From Jatrophihabitans cynanchi (GTDB lineage: Bacteria; Actinomycetota; Actinomycetes; Mycobacteriales; Jatrophihabitantaceae), in assembly GCF_027247405.1 (NCBI RefSeq), contig NZ_CP097463.1:1612001-1676000 (forward strand): 64,000 nucleotides of DNA. Reading direction: 5' to 3'. The position numbers and the translations under genes were made by a program. Below the pieces are notes generated by a model that was given only the letters and a program-made list of their open reading frames with translations, made no database searches and was not told where the DNA came from. Shown here piece by piece: positions 25,601-34,116 of the stretch. Positions within the stretch are counted from its first letter, which is position 1. Every line of letters begins with the position of its first letter.

Positions 25601-27044
25601 CCAGCCGCAGCACCGTCAGCAGCACGCCCACCGCGGACACCCCGACCACGACGCCGATCGCCGCGCTCATCCCGGGCAGCAGCCGGCCGGGCACCACGGC
25701 ACCGTCCGAACTCGAACCGAGCACGGCGGAGATGACGGCCAGCACGATCGCGCCGCCGACCTGGATGCTCGTGTTCACCAAGCCGGACGCCAGCCCCTGC
25801 TCGTGGTCGGCGACACCGGACGTGGCCTGGGCGTTGATCGACGGGAACGACAGCGCGAACCCGATGCCGAGCAGGACCATCGTCGGCAGCAGGAAGTCGG
25901 CGTACGACATCCCCGGGTGCACGCGCAGGAACAGCACGTAGCCGGCGAGCATCGAGGTGAGCCCGAGCAGGATCAGCACCGACGTGTGCACCCGCTCCAG
26001 CACGAGTCCCATCCGGGTCGCGCTCGCAGCCACGATCAATCCGGCCGGCAGGAAGCCCAGCGCCATCGCGATCGGCGACCAGCCGAGTGAGTTCTGCAGG
26101 TACAGCGTCACCACGAACTGGAAGGCCGCGTAGCCGCCGAACAGCGCGGCACCGGAGACGTTCGCGTGCACCAGCGAGGCCGACCGCAGGATGCCGAGGC
26201 GCAGCAGCGGCCGCTCGTGCCGGCGTTCGGCGGCCACGAACAGCGTGCCGAGCGCGACGCTCACGGCGAGCAGCCCGATGGTGCGCAGCGATCCCCAGCC
26301 GTGTTGCGGAGCCTGCACCACGGAGTACACGAGCAGCAGCAGGGACGCGGTGCTGGTGAAGGCACCGATCAGGTCGAAGTGGCTCCAACTCACCCGCTCG
26401 CGCGTGCCGCTCGGGATCAGCCGGATGCCGGCGATCAGCAGGGCGAGCGCGACCGGACCGGGCATGAGGAAGGTGGCGCGCCAGCCGAGTTCGGTGAGCA
26501 GGCCGCCGAAGATAAGGCCGGAGGAGAAGCCGCTCGCCCCGCTGACCGTGTAGATGCTCAGCGCGCGGTTGCGGGCCGGCCCCTCGGCGAAGGTGGTCGT
26601 GATGATGGACAGCCCCGCCGGCACGGTGAACGCGGCGGCGGCGCCCTTGACGAAGCGCAGCGCGATCAGCGCCGTGTCGTTGCTCATCGCGGCGGTAGCC
26701 ATCGAGGCCAGCCCGAACACCGCGACCGCGGTCAGGAACACGGCGCGTCGGCCGAGCAGGTCGCTGACCCGGCCGCCCAGGAGGAGCAGACCGCCGTAGC
26801 CGAGCACGTAGCCGCTGACCAGCCATTGCAGGGGGCCGGGCGAGAGCCCGAGATCGGAACCGACGGACGGAAGGGCGACGCCGACCATCGACACGTCGAG
26901 CGCATCGAGGAACAGCGCTCCGGACAGGACAGCCAGCAGAGCCCACACGGCGGCGTTCCACCGGGTATTCGGCTCGATGACGCGAGGAAGCGAGCGACCT
27001 GCCCTGGGGCGGGTCTGGGTGAGAGTCATGCCGACTAGCTTCAT
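25560..27044 (-). CDS. MFS drug-exporter-like permease (DHA2, 14 TM)
   Basis: About 494 residues with 14 hydrophobic helices, typical of EmrB/QacA-like proton antiporters. Motif A-like GGRVSDLLGRRAVFL is present near residue 80 and motif C-like GASGFSSGLIFGGLL near residue 165. Substrate unknown. The chosen ATG (27044) lies 8 nt after a TTAGAT -10 box with TTGCGA 16 bp further upstream, so it may be leaderless. ATG 27029 (MTLTQTRPR) is an alternative. It is divergent from a MarR gene, which probably represses it (inference from the arrangement). Confidence 0.9.
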   Translation of the reverse strand: MKLVGMTLTQTRPRAGRSLPRVIEPNTRWNAAVWALLAVLSGALFLDALDVSMVGVALPSVGSDLGLSPGPLQWLVSGYVLGYGGLLLLGGRVSDLLGRRAVFLTAVAVFGLASMATAAMSNDTALIALRFVKGAAAAFTVPAGLSIITTTFAEGPARNRALSIYTVSGASGFSSGLIFGGLLTELGWRATFLMPGPVALALLIAGIRLIPSGTRERVSWSHFDLIGAFTSTASLLLLVYSVVQAPQHGWGSLRTIGLLAVSVALGTLFVAAERRHERPLLRLGILRSASLVHANVSGAALFGGYAAFQFVVTLYLQNSLGWSPIAMALGFLPAGLIVAASATRMGLVLERVHTSVLILLGLTSMLAGYVLFLRVHPGMSYADFLLPTMVLLGIGFALSFPSINAQATSGVADHEQGLASGLVNTSIQVGGAIVLAVISAVLGSSSDGAVVPGRLLPGMSAAIGVVVGVSAVGVLLTVLRLVSVRRNARRPVLV

Positions 27045-27115
27045 GCATCTGCATCTAATGTGCAAGCATTTTCTTCGCAAGCATATTGTGCAGCCGCATG
27101 TGCTAGCATGCGGGC
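27045..27115. promoter_or_regulatory. MFS/MarR divergent control region
   Basis: This 71-bp gap carries TTGCGA/TTAGAT (minus strand, 27075-27080 and 27053-27058) for the MFS gene and TAGCAT (27104-27109) 6 nt before the MarR ATG. Direct repeats GCAAGCAT (27062 and 27077), and GCATG/CATGC arms (27096 and 27107) around 6 nt, are candidate MarR operator sites. Confidence 0.5.
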
Positions 27116-27547
27116 ATGGCCACGACCAGCGACGACGCCCTCGCCGCGCAGTGGCACGAGCTGATGGGCCGCTACCAGCGGCTGACCTGCACGCTGGACC
27201 GCGAACTGCAGGCGGCGCACGACCTCACGGCGAGTGACTTCGAGGTGCTCGAACAGCTGCACGACACCACTCCGGTTCCCAAACTGCGCATGCACGAACT
27301 CGGCGATCGGGTCCACCTGACGCAGAGCGCGCTGTCGCGCCTGGTCGCCCGGCTCGAGCGTGACGGGCTGCTGGAGCGCAGCATGTGCGCCGACGACCGG
27401 CGGTCGGTGGTGGTCACGCTCACCGACGAGGGGGCCGCGCGCTACCTGGCCGCCCGGCCCACCCAGCGGGCGATCCTGCGTTCGGACGGTGCCGGCTGTC
27501 TCGGCAACTCCCCTGCGGCGGCCCCGGCAGTACCCGCGGTCCGCTGA
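27116..27547 (+). CDS. MarR-family transcriptional regulator
   Basis: A 143-residue winged-helix regulator. The recognition helix and wing are LTQSALSRLVARLERDGLLERSMCADDRRSVVVTLTDEG (described by residues 64-102), with the conserved Asp-Asp-Arg-Arg wing. The last 25 residues (GAGCLGNSPAAAPAVPAVR) are unusually Ala/Pro rich compared with the helical dimer end expected of the family. That could be natural drift or a late frameshift. It is divergent from the MFS gene. The ATG is 6 nt after a TAGCAT -10 box. Confidence 0.88.
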   Translation: MATTSDDALAAQWHELMGRYQRLTCTLDRELQAAHDLTASDFEVLEQLHDTTPVPKLRMHELGDRVHLTQSALSRLVARLERDGLLERSMCADDRRSVVVTLTDEGAARYLAARPTQRAILRSDGAGCLGNSPAAAPAVPAVR

Positions 27548-27559
27548 CCGCCCCGTCCG

Positions 27560-28357
27560 CTAAGGCAGCACGAACCCGGCCGGGTGCGCAGAGACGTCCG
27601 CACAGCTGCAGTCCCCCTGCGCGGCCGGTAGCGCCTGCACCGTCGCAATCAACATTTCGCGCATCCGCGGCAGGTTCGCCGCGAAGGCCGCGAGCACCTC
27701 GGCGTGGGTCACGCCGGCGCCGACGTGCACCCCTGCGTCCAGGTCGGTGACCAGGGACAGGTTCGTGTAACACAGCGCCAGCTCACGGGCCAGCACCGCT
27801 TCGGGCATCCCGGTCATGCCGATGATGGACCAGCCGTTGCGCGCGTACGCCTGGGACTCGGCCCGGGTGGAGAAGCGCGGGCCGCCGATCACGACCAGGG
27901 TGCCGCCGTCGGTGACCGGCACATCGGTCGCGACGGCCGCGGCGCGGCCGCGCGGGCAGTACGGGTCGGCGAACGAGATGTGCCCGACCCCGGCCCCGTC
28001 GGCGAAGTAGGTGCTCGGCCGCCGGGCCGTCCGGTCGACGAGCTGGTCGGGCACCACCAGCGTCCCGGTCGGAAGCGCCGGGTCGAGCGAGCCGACCGCC
28101 GACAGCGACACCACCTGGCGTGCTCCCGCGGCGCGAAGCGCCCACAGATTGGCGCGGTACGGCACCTCGTGCGGGGCATAGCGGTGATCGGCACCGTGCC
28201 GCGGCAGGAAGGCGACCTCGCGCCCGGCGAGCGTGCCGAGCGCCACCGGCGCGCTCGGTGCCCCGTACGGCGTGTCCAGCTCCCGGGTTCGGGCACCGTC
28301 CAGCAGCCGGTAGAACCCCGACCCGCCGATCACGCCGACCACATCCGTGACTGCCAT
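27560..28357 (-). CDS. mtnP: S-methyl-5'-thioadenosine phosphorylase
   Basis: A 265-residue trimeric purine-nucleoside phosphorylase-family enzyme. It has GVIGGSGFY at the N-terminus (phosphate loop), PRHGADHRYAPHEVPYRANLWAL near residue 52-75, SLSAVGSL, and GMTGMPEAVLARELALCYTNL near residue 175-195. It cleaves methylthioadenosine (or methylthioinosine) to methylthioribose-1-phosphate and the base. A TAACCT -10 box lies 7 nt before the ATG (leaderless). It is convergent with marR, with a 12-bp gap. Confidence 0.9.
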   Translation of the reverse strand: MAVTDVVGVIGGSGFYRLLDGARTRELDTPYGAPSAPVALGTLAGREVAFLPRHGADHRYAPHEVPYRANLWALRAAGARQVVSLSAVGSLDPALPTGTLVVPDQLVDRTARRPSTYFADGAGVGHISFADPYCPRGRAAAVATDVPVTDGGTLVVIGGPRFSTRAESQAYARNGWSIIGMTGMPEAVLARELALCYTNLSLVTDLDAGVHVGAGVTHAEVLAAFAANLPRMREMLIATVQALPAAQGDCSCADVSAHPAGFVLP

Positions 28358-28364
28358 GACAGGC

Positions 28365-28370
28365 AGGTTA
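28365..28370 (-). promoter_or_regulatory. -10 box of mtnP
   Basis: TAACCT on the minus strand, 7 nt before the mtnP ATG; no ribosome site is seen, so a leaderless message is likely. Confidence 0.45.
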
Positions 28371-28441
28371 GCGCCCGATCCGGCGGCGAGCCGCAGTGCC
28401 AGGACTTGCCAAATTCGCGAACTTCGAGATGATGTCCTAGA

Positions 28442-28482
28442 GAAGCCGGAGCGCGGGAACCCCCGATCCTCGCTCCGGCTTC
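28442..28482 (+). other. Strong hairpin upstream of acyl-CoA dehydrogenase
   Basis: GAAGCCGGAGCG and CGCTCCGGCTTC form a perfect 12-bp stem with a 17-nt loop. It lies between divergent mtnP and the acyl-CoA dehydrogenase gene. TTGCCA (near 28406) and TGATGT about 18 nt later could be a promoter just before it, so it may be an attenuator or a small RNA. No known riboswitch consensus was recognised. Confidence 0.45.
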
Positions 28483-28594
28483 CCTATGTGAGCATTCTTT
28501 GCGACGTGCGGCGCCTGCAGCCTCCGTCGCCGGCGTCCCGGCGCTCGCGCGCACTTGATACAAACGACGCACGCACACCGCCCCGGGAGTGGCC

Positions 28595-29740
28595 ATGGAC
28601 CGCAAGCACTTCGACGCCGAGCACCTCGCCTTCGCCGAGGCGTTCCGCGCCTTCGCCGACAAGCAGCTCGTGCCGCACTACCTGGACTGGGAGCGGGCCG
28701 GTATCACTCCGCGCGAGGTCTTCGCCGAGGCCGGCCGCAGCGGCTTCCTGGGCATGCAGGTGCCCGAGGAGTACGGCGGCGGGGGCACGAGCGACTTCCG
28801 CTTCAACCAGGCGATGAACGAGCAGATCGCCGACGCCGGGATCACCGGCTCCGGGCTCGGCCTGAGCCTGCACAACGACACCTGCCTGCCCTACTTCCTC
28901 ACGTTCTGCAACGACGAGCAGAAGCAGCGCTGGCTGCCGGGCATCGCCGCGGGTGAACTGATCACCGCGGTCGCGATGACCGAGCCCGGCGCCGGTTCGG
29001 ACCTGTCCGGCATCCGCACCAGCGCCCGGCGCGACGGCGACCACTACGTCGTCAACGGGGCCAAGACGTTCATCACCAACGGCATCAACGCCGATCTGGT
29101 GATCACCGTCGTGCGCACCGGGGAGGACCGGCACAAGGGTCTGTCGCTGCTGATCGTCGAGCGCGGCACCGACGGCTTCGAACGCGGACGCAACCTGGAC
29201 AAGCTCGGCCTGCACAGCCAGGACACCGCCGAACTGTCCTTCAGCGACGCCCGCGTGCCGGTGGCGAACCTGCTCGGCGAGGAGGGCGCGGGGTTCGCGC
29301 AGCTCACCCAGAAGCTGCCCCAGGAACGGATGTCGATCGCGGTCGCGGCAGTGGCCGAAGCCCGCGCCGCGTTCAACGAAACGCTGCGCTACGTCAAGGA
29401 CCGCAAGGCGTTCGGTACCAGCATCGGCTCGTTCCAGAACACCAAGTTCGTGCTGGCCGAACTGGTCACCGAGATCGACATCGCGCAGGCCTGGGTGGAC
29501 CTGTGCGTCACCCGCCTCAACGCCGGTGAACTCTCGACGGCGGACGCGTCGAAGTCGAAGTGGTGGTGCACCGAACTGCAGGGCCGCGTGCTCGACAAGT
29601 GCCTGCAACTGCACGGCGGTTACGGGTACATGAGCGAGTACCCGGTCTCGCGCCGGTTCGCCGACGCGCGGGTCACCCGCATCTACGGCGGCTCCACGGA
29701 GATCATGAAGAGCGTCGTCTCCAAGTCGCTGGATCTGTGA
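28595..29740 (+). CDS. Acyl-CoA dehydrogenase
   Basis: A 381-residue flavoenzyme with the FAD motifs AMTEPGAGSDLSGIRT (near residue 130) and YGGSTEIMKSVVSKSL (C-terminus), and the C-terminal helical segment CLQLHGGYGYMSEYPVSR. The catalytic base in this family is normally a Glu in the C-terminal domain; IYGGSTEI carries a Glu at the long/short-chain dehydrogenase position. Substrate cannot be read from the sequence. ATG 28595 is preferred; GTG 28589 is in frame. It overlaps maf by 4 bp. Confidence 0.92.
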   Translation: MDRKHFDAEHLAFAEAFRAFADKQLVPHYLDWERAGITPREVFAEAGRSGFLGMQVPEEYGGGGTSDFRFNQAMNEQIADAGITGSGLGLSLHNDTCLPYFLTFCNDEQKQRWLPGIAAGELITAVAMTEPGAGSDLSGIRTSARRDGDHYVVNGAKTFITNGINADLVITVVRTGEDRHKGLSLLIVERGTDGFERGRNLDKLGLHSQDTAELSFSDARVPVANLLGEEGAGFAQLTQKLPQERMSIAVAAVAEARAAFNETLRYVKDRKAFGTSIGSFQNTKFVLAELVTEIDIAQAWVDLCVTRLNAGELSTADASKSKWWCTELQGRVLDKCLQLHGGYGYMSEYPVSRRFADARVTRIYGGSTEIMKSVVSKSLDL

Positions 29741-30336
29741 GGCTCGTCCTCGCCTCGGCCTCCCCCGCCCGGCTGCAGACGCTCCGCTCCGCCGGGCTCG
29801 CCCCCGAGGTGATCGTCAGCGGGGTCGACGAGGACGCGATCACGGCCGGCAGCGCGCGCGAACTGGTCCAGGCGCTGGCCGACGCCAAGGCCGAGGCGGT
29901 GGCGGACACGCTCGCCGCCGAACCCGCCCTCGTGCTGGGCTGCGACTCACTGCTCGAGTTCGACGGGCTCGCGCTTGGCAAGCCCGAGGACCGGGCCGAG
30001 GCCGAGGCACGCTGGCGCCGGATGCGTGGCGGGCGCGGCGTACTGCACACCGGGCACTGCCTGATCGACGCCGGCCGGCACCGCCGCGCCGTCGCGACCG
30101 TGGCCACCACGGTGCGCTTCGCCGACGTCAGCGACGCCGAGATCGCCGCATACTGCGCCTCCGACGAGCCGCTGCACGTGGCGGGCGCGTTCACGATCGA
30201 CGGGCTGGGCGGATGGTTCGTCGAGGCGATCGAAGGCGATCACCACAACGTGGTCGGACTGTCCCTTCCGGCGCTGCGCGGCATGCTCGCCGAACTGGCT
30301 TATCAGCTCACCGATCTCGGGTACCCTGCGCCCTGA
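29737..30336 (+). CDS. maf: Maf-family nucleoside triphosphate pyrophosphatase
   Basis: A 199-residue protein with the Maf signature LASASPARLQTLRSAG at the N-terminus, the conserved GCDSLLEFDG strand and loop (Asp near residue 69), KPEDRAEAEARW and the HTGHCLI strand. Maf proteins hydrolyse dTTP, UTP or modified pyrimidine NTPs. GTG start overlaps the acyl-CoA dehydrogenase stop (GTGA), so translation is coupled. In actinobacteria maf usually sits next to accD/accE. Here these lie about 4 kb upstream, with the MFS, MarR and MTA phosphorylase genes between. Confidence 0.93.
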   Translation: MRLVLASASPARLQTLRSAGLAPEVIVSGVDEDAITAGSARELVQALADAKAEAVADTLAAEPALVLGCDSLLEFDGLALGKPEDRAEAEARWRRMRGGRGVLHTGHCLIDAGRHRRAVATVATTVRFADVSDAEIAAYCASDEPLHVAGAFTIDGLGGWFVEAIEGDHHNVVGLSLPALRGMLAELAYQLTDLGYPAP

Positions 30337-30340
30337 CGTC

Positions 30341-30490
30341 GCTGGGCTACCTGGCGGCTGACGCCGCTGGGCTACCTGGCGGCTGACGCCGCTGGGCTAC
30401 CTGGCGGCTGACGCCGCTGGGCTACCTGGCGGCTGACGCCGCTGGGCTACCTGGCGGCTGACGCCGCTGGGCTACCTGGCGGCTGACGCC
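30341..30490. repeat. Six perfect 25-bp tandem repeats
   Basis: Unit of 25 bp beginning GCTGGGCTACCTGGCGGC, repeated six times without a mismatch. A 7-bp partial unit (TGACGTC, one change) precedes it at 30334-30340, inside the maf stop. The unit length is not a multiple of 3, and stop codons arise in each frame of both strands, so it is non-coding. The unit holds GGCG-N5-CGCC, a small hairpin. Confidence 0.97.
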
Positions 30491-30492
30491 GC

Positions 30493-30525
30493 GGTGCCAC
30501 GGCGGACTGCGACCGCCGTGGCACC
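30493..30525. terminator. Bidirectional terminator between maf and beta-helix gene
   Basis: GGTGCCACGGCGG and CCGCCGTGGCACC make a perfect 13-bp stem with a 7-nt loop, directly after the tandem repeats and between two convergent genes. No U tract. Confidence 0.65.
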
Positions 30526-30547
30526 GGTCCCCCTCGGATGGAGCTTG

Positions 30548-31708
30548 TCAGTAGCTCGGGACGCTGCCGTGGTGCTGCGCCACCCGCACGAACCTGTTGT
30601 GGCCGCCGGTCACCGTCACGTCGCCGGCGGTGAAGATGCCGTAGTGGTCGTCGTGGATCAAGTTGTACGCGACCTTGATCGTGAGCGGTGTGGCGCTGCC
30701 CAGGTAGATGCCGGTCGTCTCCGGGTCGGACTGGTCCTGGCGCAGGTTGTTCGTGCCGATGACGTTGCCGATGACGGAGTTGCCGCGGAAGTCACTCGCC
30801 GTCCCGTCCGGCAGGGCAGGCACGTGCGAGTGCACGACCACGCCCCCGTGCCCGTTGCCGTGGAACTCGTTCCAGGCGATGGTGTTGTTGCGCACGATGC
30901 CGTTCGGGATCGGGCTCGCCATGATCACGCCGCTACCGGCAGAGGCGTCGGGCGCGGTAGGCGTCGAGAGCCCGTTGTCGTCGGAACGGTTGAACGTGAC
31001 GACGTTCCCGATCACACCCGCACCGGTGTGGTCGGCCAGCGCGATGCCGCAACCGCCGAAGTTCTCGTTGGTGACGTTGCCCGACACCAGGTTGTGCGCC
31101 GCCGGTTGACCGAGGTCGTCGGACACGTTGATGCCGACCCCGTTACCCACTGCGCGATTGCCCACCGCCATCGAGTACGACGTGCTGTTCAGGTCGATGC
31201 CCGAGCCGAGGTTGCCCTTGACCGTGTTGCCGATGATCCGGACGTGGTTCGCGGTGACCGGCCCGTGATCGGTCAGCCCTGCAGTGAGGATCCCGTCGGC
31301 GGGCGCGTTGCTGCTCGGATCCAGTGGGCTGGCGTTCTGCACGGTCAGCCCGCGGATCGTCACCCACGACGCCGATGTGCCTACGCCGTAAGGCATTCCG
31401 GTCGCGTCGATGACCGCACCCGGCCGGCCGGCGAGGGTCATCCGGTGCGTGATCGTGAACATGCCGTGGTAGGTGCCGCGGCAGACCACGACCGTGCCGC
31501 CGTCCGCTACCGCTCCGATCGCGGCCTGGATGTCGGTGAACCCGGCGTGCCTGCACCAGTGGTCGTGCTGACCTGCGACCGAGGCCGCCACGTAGACGGT
31601 GTGCGGTGCTTGGTACGGGTGGGCCGCGGCCGGCCCGGCCATCGCCAAGCCTGCAACGGCCGTCGCCAACGCGGTCGTGAGAACTGCAGCACGGCTGTGT
31701 ACACGCAT
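30548..31708 (-). CDS. Secreted right-handed parallel beta-helix protein
   Basis: A 386-residue protein with a clear signal peptide (MRVHSRAAVLTTALATAVAG, ending near AAAH, residue 29). The body is built of repeated coils with N-x-(V/I)-x-x-N patterns such as NHVRIIGNTVKGNLGSGIDL, spaced about 22-26 residues, as in pectate-lyase-fold/NosD-like proteins. Several Cys residues lie near the N-terminal cap. It could bind or cleave a polysaccharide; no catalytic site could be named. ATG 31708 has GGAGGG upstream. Confidence 0.8.
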   Translation of the reverse strand: MRVHSRAAVLTTALATAVAGLAMAGPAAAHPYQAPHTVYVAASVAGQHDHWCRHAGFTDIQAAIGAVADGGTVVVCRGTYHGMFTITHRMTLAGRPGAVIDATGMPYGVGTSASWVTIRGLTVQNASPLDPSSNAPADGILTAGLTDHGPVTANHVRIIGNTVKGNLGSGIDLNSTSYSMAVGNRAVGNGVGINVSDDLGQPAAHNLVSGNVTNENFGGCGIALADHTGAGVIGNVVTFNRSDDNGLSTPTAPDASAGSGVIMASPIPNGIVRNNTIAWNEFHGNGHGGVVVHSHVPALPDGTASDFRGNSVIGNVIGTNNLRQDQSDPETTGIYLGSATPLTIKVAYNLIHDDHYGIFTAGDVTVTGGHNRFVRVAQHHGSVPSY

Positions 31709-31853
31709 GAATCCCGCCCCCTCCAGGCCGATCCCAGCGCGCCCCACGCAGGCTGGGACTGTGCGCAAGCTAGCACCGCCCGAGAACTCGGGCCAGGGAC
31801 GAATCGGACAACCGTTCTGTGAATGCCGCGAGCGGCATGGAATGTCCGGGTGA

Positions 31854-33311
31854 TCAGCCGGTCCAGATACCGGTGGCGACCGCGCGCCCGCGCAGCAGCA
31901 CCTCACCGCCCTCGCTCCAGTGCGTCCGCTCGGTGTCGGCGCAGCGCGCGAGCACCGCGGCGGACGCGAGCACGCCGCCCGGGACGCTCTTGGCCAGGTC
32001 GGTCAGCCGCGCGGCCTCGTTCACCGCATCGCCGACAACCGTGTACTCGAGCCGGCTGTGCGCGCCGATCTGCCCGGCTACGACCCGACCCGCGGCCACC
32101 CCGATGCCGACCTCGACCTCGCCGAGGGCGCGCACCCGGTCCCGGATCTCCCGCGCCGACCGCAGTGCGCCACCCGCCGGATCCACCAACTCGACCGGCG
32201 CGCCGAACACGCACAGCGCCGCGTCGCCCTCGAACTTGTTGACCAGGCCGCCGTTGCGCTCGACCGCCTCGACCACGATCTGGAAGAACCGGTTCAGCAT
32301 CGCGACGAACTCGCCCGGCTCCCTCGTCCTGGTCAGCGTGGTCGAACCGGTGATGTCGACGAACAGGGCGACCACGTCACGCTCCTCGCCGGACAGCGTG
32401 ACCCCGCTGCGCAACGCCTCTTCGGCCACGGCCGGCCCGACGTGCCGGCCGAACAGGTCCTGGATGCGCTCACGTTCGCGCAGCCCGGCCACCATGTCGT
32501 TGACGCCCTTCTGCAGCAGGCCGATCTCGCCGGGATCCTCGACGTGCACCTGCGGCAGTTCGCCGCGACCCACCTCGGCGAGCGTGCCGACGAGGCCCCG
32601 CAGCGGCGTGCCGATGGAACGGGCCGCGAGCGCGGTCGAGGCCGCGCCGACGAGCAGCGCCACGCACGCGGTGACGATGCTCGCCCCGCGCACGTGGGTG
32701 CGATCGGACGGTGCGAGCAGGATCATCAGGATTCCGAGCACGGGAACGCCGGATGTCAGCAGCCAGATCAGCATCAGCCGGGCGCGGACCGACACGAGCG
32801 GGCTGTGGCCGGGCGGATGTGCTTGTAGTGCACGGCGGATCACCGGCTGGGCCACCCGCGCAACCAGCAGGTAGGTGACCCCTGCCGAGCACAGCCCGGA
32901 CAGCAGGACACCGGCGGCTATGTCGAACGCCGTGCCGCCGTCGAGGCCGACCGTGATCGCGATGATCGCCACCACCGCCGTGTCGATCAGCCAGATGACC
33001 GCGGCGACCGCCGCCATGTCGAGCGGGATGCGCACGGCCCGCCGGGCGCTGTCGGCGTCGGGATCCTGTCCGCGCAGCACCCAGTGCAGCGTGCGGTGCT
33101 GCAGCAGCACCGCGGCGCCCATACCGGCCAGGACCGAGGCCACCAGGATGATCAGGGCCGAGGTGATCAGGACGACCGCCTGGTGATGCGTGGTGTTCGC
33201 GTTCAGAGCGAGCACGAGCAGCGAGACGATCACGGCACCGACGACGTTGGCGCCCACGCCGACCACGGCCAGCCCCAACACCGTCCGCACGACGAACGGC
33301 ATCCGGCTCAC
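31854..33311 (-). CDS. Six-TM, HAMP-linked class III adenylyl cyclase
   Basis: A 485-residue membrane protein. Six hydrophobic helices cover about residues 1-210, a HAMP-like linker follows (ARSIGTPLRGLVGTLAEVG), and the C-terminal cyclase domain begins near residue 300. Metal-binding aspartates are in ALFVDITGSTTL (near residue 315) and NKFEGDAALCVFG (near 360). The substrate and transition-state segment YTVVGDAVNEAARL is intact. The layout matches the mycobacterial Rv1318c-Rv1320c type cyclases. It probably makes cAMP in response to a membrane signal. GTG 33311 has GAGGA upstream; ATG 33302 is an alternative. Confidence 0.9.
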   Translation of the reverse strand: MSRMPFVVRTVLGLAVVGVGANVVGAVIVSLLVLALNANTTHHQAVVLITSALIILVASVLAGMGAAVLLQHRTLHWVLRGQDPDADSARRAVRIPLDMAAVAAVIWLIDTAVVAIIAITVGLDGGTAFDIAAGVLLSGLCSAGVTYLLVARVAQPVIRRALQAHPPGHSPLVSVRARLMLIWLLTSGVPVLGILMILLAPSDRTHVRGASIVTACVALLVGAASTALAARSIGTPLRGLVGTLAEVGRGELPQVHVEDPGEIGLLQKGVNDMVAGLRERERIQDLFGRHVGPAVAEEALRSGVTLSGEERDVVALFVDITGSTTLTRTREPGEFVAMLNRFFQIVVEAVERNGGLVNKFEGDAALCVFGAPVELVDPAGGALRSAREIRDRVRALGEVEVGIGVAAGRVVAGQIGAHSRLEYTVVGDAVNEAARLTDLAKSVPGGVLASAAVLARCADTERTHWSEGGEVLLRGRAVATGIWTG

Positions 33312-33351
33312 CGGGCAATCCTCGCATCGCGGCGGTGTCCGCGCCTGCCGG

Positions 33352-34116
33352 TCAGGGGTCGACGCGCACCATGCGCCAGGCCCCGGCCACCAGGGTGGCA
33401 GCGACGTAGCCGGTCAGCACAGCCAGCCCGGTCCACGGCGCGAAGGAGTGCGGGTCGCTGTGGCCGGCGATCGCCTGCATGCCGACCTGCGACGGAAGCC
33501 ACCGGCCGACGAGGTGGACGACGCTTTCCGGAAGGATCTGCACGATCACCGGGGCGACCACGAGCAGCGACGCCAGCCAGGTGATCGCGGATGCGGACGA
33601 GCGGGTCAGCGCGCCGATCGCGACGCCCCAGACACAGATGAGGACCAGGTACAGCGCGCCGGCGCCGAGTGCACGCGCCAGGTTGTGAGCGCCCCAGCCG
33701 ACGGACAGCCCGGCGGTGCCGAGCAGCGCCTGCCCGACCGCGTACGCCGCCGCGCAGGCGCCGGCGGCGGCGATGCACGCGACCGCGGAGTGGGTGCCGA
33801 GCTTGGCGGCCAGCACCCGTAGCCGGGCCGGCTGGGCGAGGAAGGTCGTGGTGATCATGCCGGTCGCGTACTCGCGGGTGATGCACAGCACGCCGAACAC
33901 GCCCACGGCGAGCACGGCGGCGTTGATGCCCTGCAGCGACGTCCCGATCGAGTCGAACCGGCCGCGTTCCACCGCGCTCATGTGCGCGGCACTGCCGGCC
34001 ATGGCGGCCGCGACGACGGCACTGACCACGACCGCGAGCCCGATCGCGACCGCGACGGTGCGCGAGGTGCGCTGCAGCGGTAGCAGCTTGTGCCACTCCA
34101 TCGACAGCGAGCTCAT
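33352..34116 (-). CDS. ABC transporter permease (ABC-2 type)
   Basis: A 254-residue membrane protein with about six helices. It has an N-terminal MEWHKLLPLQRT cytosolic segment, then the YATGMITTTFLAQPARLRVLAAKL motif region of ABC-2 permeases near residue 85. Substrate unknown. ATG 34116 overlaps the stop of the ATPase gene, so the two are co-translated. It is downstream of its ATPase on the minus strand. Confidence 0.86.
   Translation of the reverse strand: MSSLSMEWHKLLPLQRTSRTVAVAIGLAVVVSAVVAAAMAGSAAHMSAVERGRFDSIGTSLQGINAAVLAVGVFGVLCITREYATGMITTTFLAQPARLRVLAAKLGTHSAVACIAAAGACAAAYAVGQALLGTAGLSVGWGAHNLARALGAGALYLVLICVWGVAIGALTRSSASAITWLASLLVVAPVIVQILPESVVHLVGRWLPSQVGMQAIAGHSDPHSFAPWTGLAVLTGYVAATLVAGAWRMVRVDP

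Noticed and set aside
27420-27547. Frameshift at the 3' end of marR
   Set aside because: The C-terminus is unusual, but the alternative frames do not give a better MarR-like end and the length is normal.
28442-28482. c-di-AMP or other riboswitch
   Set aside because: Only a simple hairpin is seen; the conserved motifs of known riboswitches were not recognised.
30341-30490. CRISPR array
   Set aside because: The 25-bp units follow one another without spacers and no cas gene is near; it is a plain tandem repeat.
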